A stretch of DNA of 61,048 nucleotides from assembly GCF_001044235.1 (NCBI RefSeq), contig NZ_JYNL01000042.1, positions 1-61,048 on the forward strand, read 5' to 3'. Under the pieces are notes generated by a model that saw only the letters and a program-made list of their open reading frames with translations, ran no database searches and had not been told where the DNA came from. Source of the stretch: Mycolicibacterium chlorophenolicum (GTDB lineage: Bacteria; Actinomycetota; Actinomycetes; Mycobacteriales; Mycobacteriaceae). Of the stretch, positions 60,062 through 61,048 are shown piece after piece; position 1 is the first letter of the stretch, and each line of letters starts with the position of its first letter. Both the position numbers and the translations under genes were made by a program.

Positions 60062-60907
60062 ATGTCACTCGCGGGAAAAACGATGTTCATCTCCGGAGCC
60101 AGCCGTGGAATCGGCCTGGCGATCGCCAAGAAGGTCGCCGCCGACGGCGCCAACATCGCGCTGGTCGCCAAGACCGCTGAGCCGCATCCGAAGCTGCCGG
60201 GCACCATCTACACCGCGGCCAAGGAGATCGAGGAGGTCGGCGGCCAGGCGTTGCCGATCGTCGGCGACGTGCGCGACGGGGACTCGGTGGCGGCGGCGGT
60301 CGCGGCGGCGGTCGAGCAGTTCGGCGGCATCGACATGTGCGTCAACAACGCCTCGGCGATCAACCTCGGGTCGATCGAGGACGTGCCGCTCAAGCGCTTC
60401 GACTTGATGAACGGCATCCAGGTGCGCGGCACCTATGCGGTGTCGCAGGCCTGCATCCCGCACATGAAGGGCCGGGAGAACCCGCACATCCTGACGCTGT
60501 CACCGCCGGTGCTGCTGGAGCCCAAGTGGCTCAAACCGACGCCGTACATGATGGCGAAGTTCGGAATGACCTTGTGCGCGTTGGGTATTGCCGAGGAGAT
60601 GAAGGAGGCCGGCATCGCCTCGAACACGCTGTGGCCGCGCACGATGGTGGCCACGGCAGCAGTGCAGAACCTGCTCGGCGGCGAGGAGTCGATGAAGCGG
60701 TCCCGCAAGCCCGAGGTGTATTCCGATGCGGCGTACGCGATCCTGACCAAACCGTCGAGTTACACGGGCCACACGCTGCTATGTGAGGACGTGCTGCTGG
60801 AATCCGGCGTCACGGACCTGTCGGTGTACGACTGCGTGCCGGGCTCGGATCTCGGCGTGGACTTCTGGGTCGAGTCGGCCAACCCGCCCGGCTACTCCCA
60901 CCCCTGA
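60062..60907 (+). CDS. Short-chain dehydrogenase/reductase (HSDL2-like)
   Basis: A 281-aa SDR, counterpart of Rv3224. The cofactor loop is SGASRGIG (11-18), NNASAI (95-100) follows, and the active site is Ser147 with Tyr162-x3-Lys166 (YMMAK). The longer C-terminal region with LLCEDVLLESGV resembles the HSDL2-type SDRs. NADP use is probable given SRG in the loop. It was described as iron-regulated in M. tuberculosis. It forms a unit with ybaK. Confidence 0.87.
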   Translation: MSLAGKTMFISGASRGIGLAIAKKVAADGANIALVAKTAEPHPKLPGTIYTAAKEIEEVGGQALPIVGDVRDGDSVAAAVAAAVEQFGGIDMCVNNASAINLGSIEDVPLKRFDLMNGIQVRGTYAVSQACIPHMKGRENPHILTLSPPVLLEPKWLKPTPYMMAKFGMTLCALGIAEEMKEAGIASNTLWPRTMVATAAVQNLLGGEESMKRSRKPEVYSDAAYAILTKPSSYTGHTLLCEDVLLESGVTDLSVYDCVPGSDLGVDFWVESANPPGYSHP

Positions 60908-60916
60908 CCCGGTTTG

Positions 60917-60940
60917 CCGCGGAATAGTATTCCTGGTTGC
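60917..60940. repeat. 24-nt dispersed palindromic repeat, copy 2
   Basis: Core GGAATAGTATTCC after CCGC, 10 bp past the SDR stop. It matches the reverse complement of 28700-28723 at 22 of 24 bases. It also is close to the end of the IS30-type remnant, so a link with that element was considered, but the other copy has no IS next to it. Confidence 0.65.
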
Positions 60941-60976
60941 TCCCCCGGCCTCAAAGTCAAGTGGTCATGACAACGG

Positions 60977-61048
60977 TTAGGCCGCTTGGTTAATGAGGGC
61001 AGCCATGCGTTGGGCTGGGGTGTCGAGGTCGAGGGTGGGGCGTGGTCG
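60977..61048 (-). mobile_element. IS30-type transposase, C-terminal end only
   Basis: The minus strand is open from the window edge to a TAA at 60977. The tail RPRPTLDLDTPAQRMAALI has the (N)RPRxTLxxxTPxE/QRL pattern of IS30-family transposases (rve integrase core followed by this C-terminus). Only 23 codons are visible, so completeness is unknown. The element's end should lie within the roughly 70 bases between the SDR stop and this stop. Confidence 0.75.

Noticed and set aside
60917..60940. Reading the palindrome as the terminal inverted repeat of the IS30-type element
   Set aside because: The near-identical copy at 28700 has no transposase next to it, so it is better treated as an independent dispersed repeat.
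1..61048. CRISPR arrays, tRNA or rRNA genes
   Set aside because: No regularly spaced repeats were seen and no cloverleaf-like or rRNA-like segment stood out on reading; a covariance-model scan was not possible.

Overview
This is a GC-rich chromosomal segment from a mycobacterium, most likely a rapid-growing Mycolicibacterium-type species. From about 14.1 kb onward the gene order follows, from memory of the Mycobacterium tuberculosis map, Rv3197 (ABC1 kinase), whiB7, uvrD2, mrx1, nudC, adnB/adnA, lipV, moeZ, rhlE, a parA-like gene, entC, then whiB1, pdtaS, TB7.3, rshA and sigH. No database search was possible, so all homology statements rest on motifs, lengths, start signals and remembered family features.

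Region 1 (1-14.1 kb) is an accessory island. It opens with the 3' end of an IS110-type transposase and holds two stress modules. The first is a sulfide/persulfide detoxification set: an SQR-like flavoprotein, a CstR-type repressor, a TauE/SafE exporter and a metallo-beta-lactamase-rhodanese protein. Each transcription start carries the same ATACC...GGTAT operator. The second is a cadmium/lead-type set on the minus strand (CadD, LspA, P1B ATPase, CmtR-like sensor). Beyond it lie a sterol-desaturase-like protein, an AraC regulator whose promoter carries a copy of the sensor's operator, and a plus-strand run of SAM methyltransferase, isoprenylcysteine-methyltransferase-like protein and a nucleotide cyclase fused to a YHS domain. 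The island ends in debris: an 80-bp duplication, a frameshifted histidine-kinase remnant and the 3' stump of a ThiF/TOMM-type gene next to the conserved core.

Region 2 (14.1-41.2 kb) is conserved core: antibiotic resistance control (whiB7 with a leader peptide and attenuator), DNA repair (UvrD2, AdnAB), redox and NAD metabolism (Mrx1, NudC), a K+ channel, sulfur transfer (MoeZ), RNA helicase RhlE, and EntC. Many genes overlap by 4 bp.

Region 3 (41.2-54.7 kb) is a catabolic insert lying, by comparison with M. tuberculosis, between the counterparts of Rv3217c and Rv3218. A TetR-controlled block (AroQ, a QsuB-like dehydroshikimate dehydratase, a shikimate/quinate dehydrogenase, an MHS-family transporter) takes up quinate or shikimate and converts it to protocatechuate. 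The pca block (pcaHGBC, pcaJIDF; IclR and LysR regulators) then carries protocatechuate through the 3-oxoadipate pathway.

Region 4 (54.7-61.0 kb) returns to core: a diacylglycerol-kinase-like protein, whiB1 with a CRP-type site, pdtaS, a biotinyl protein, a 30-codon ribosomal protein gene (bL37 type), rshA-sigH, a YbaK deacylase and an SDR. The window closes in the 3' end of an IS30-type transposase.
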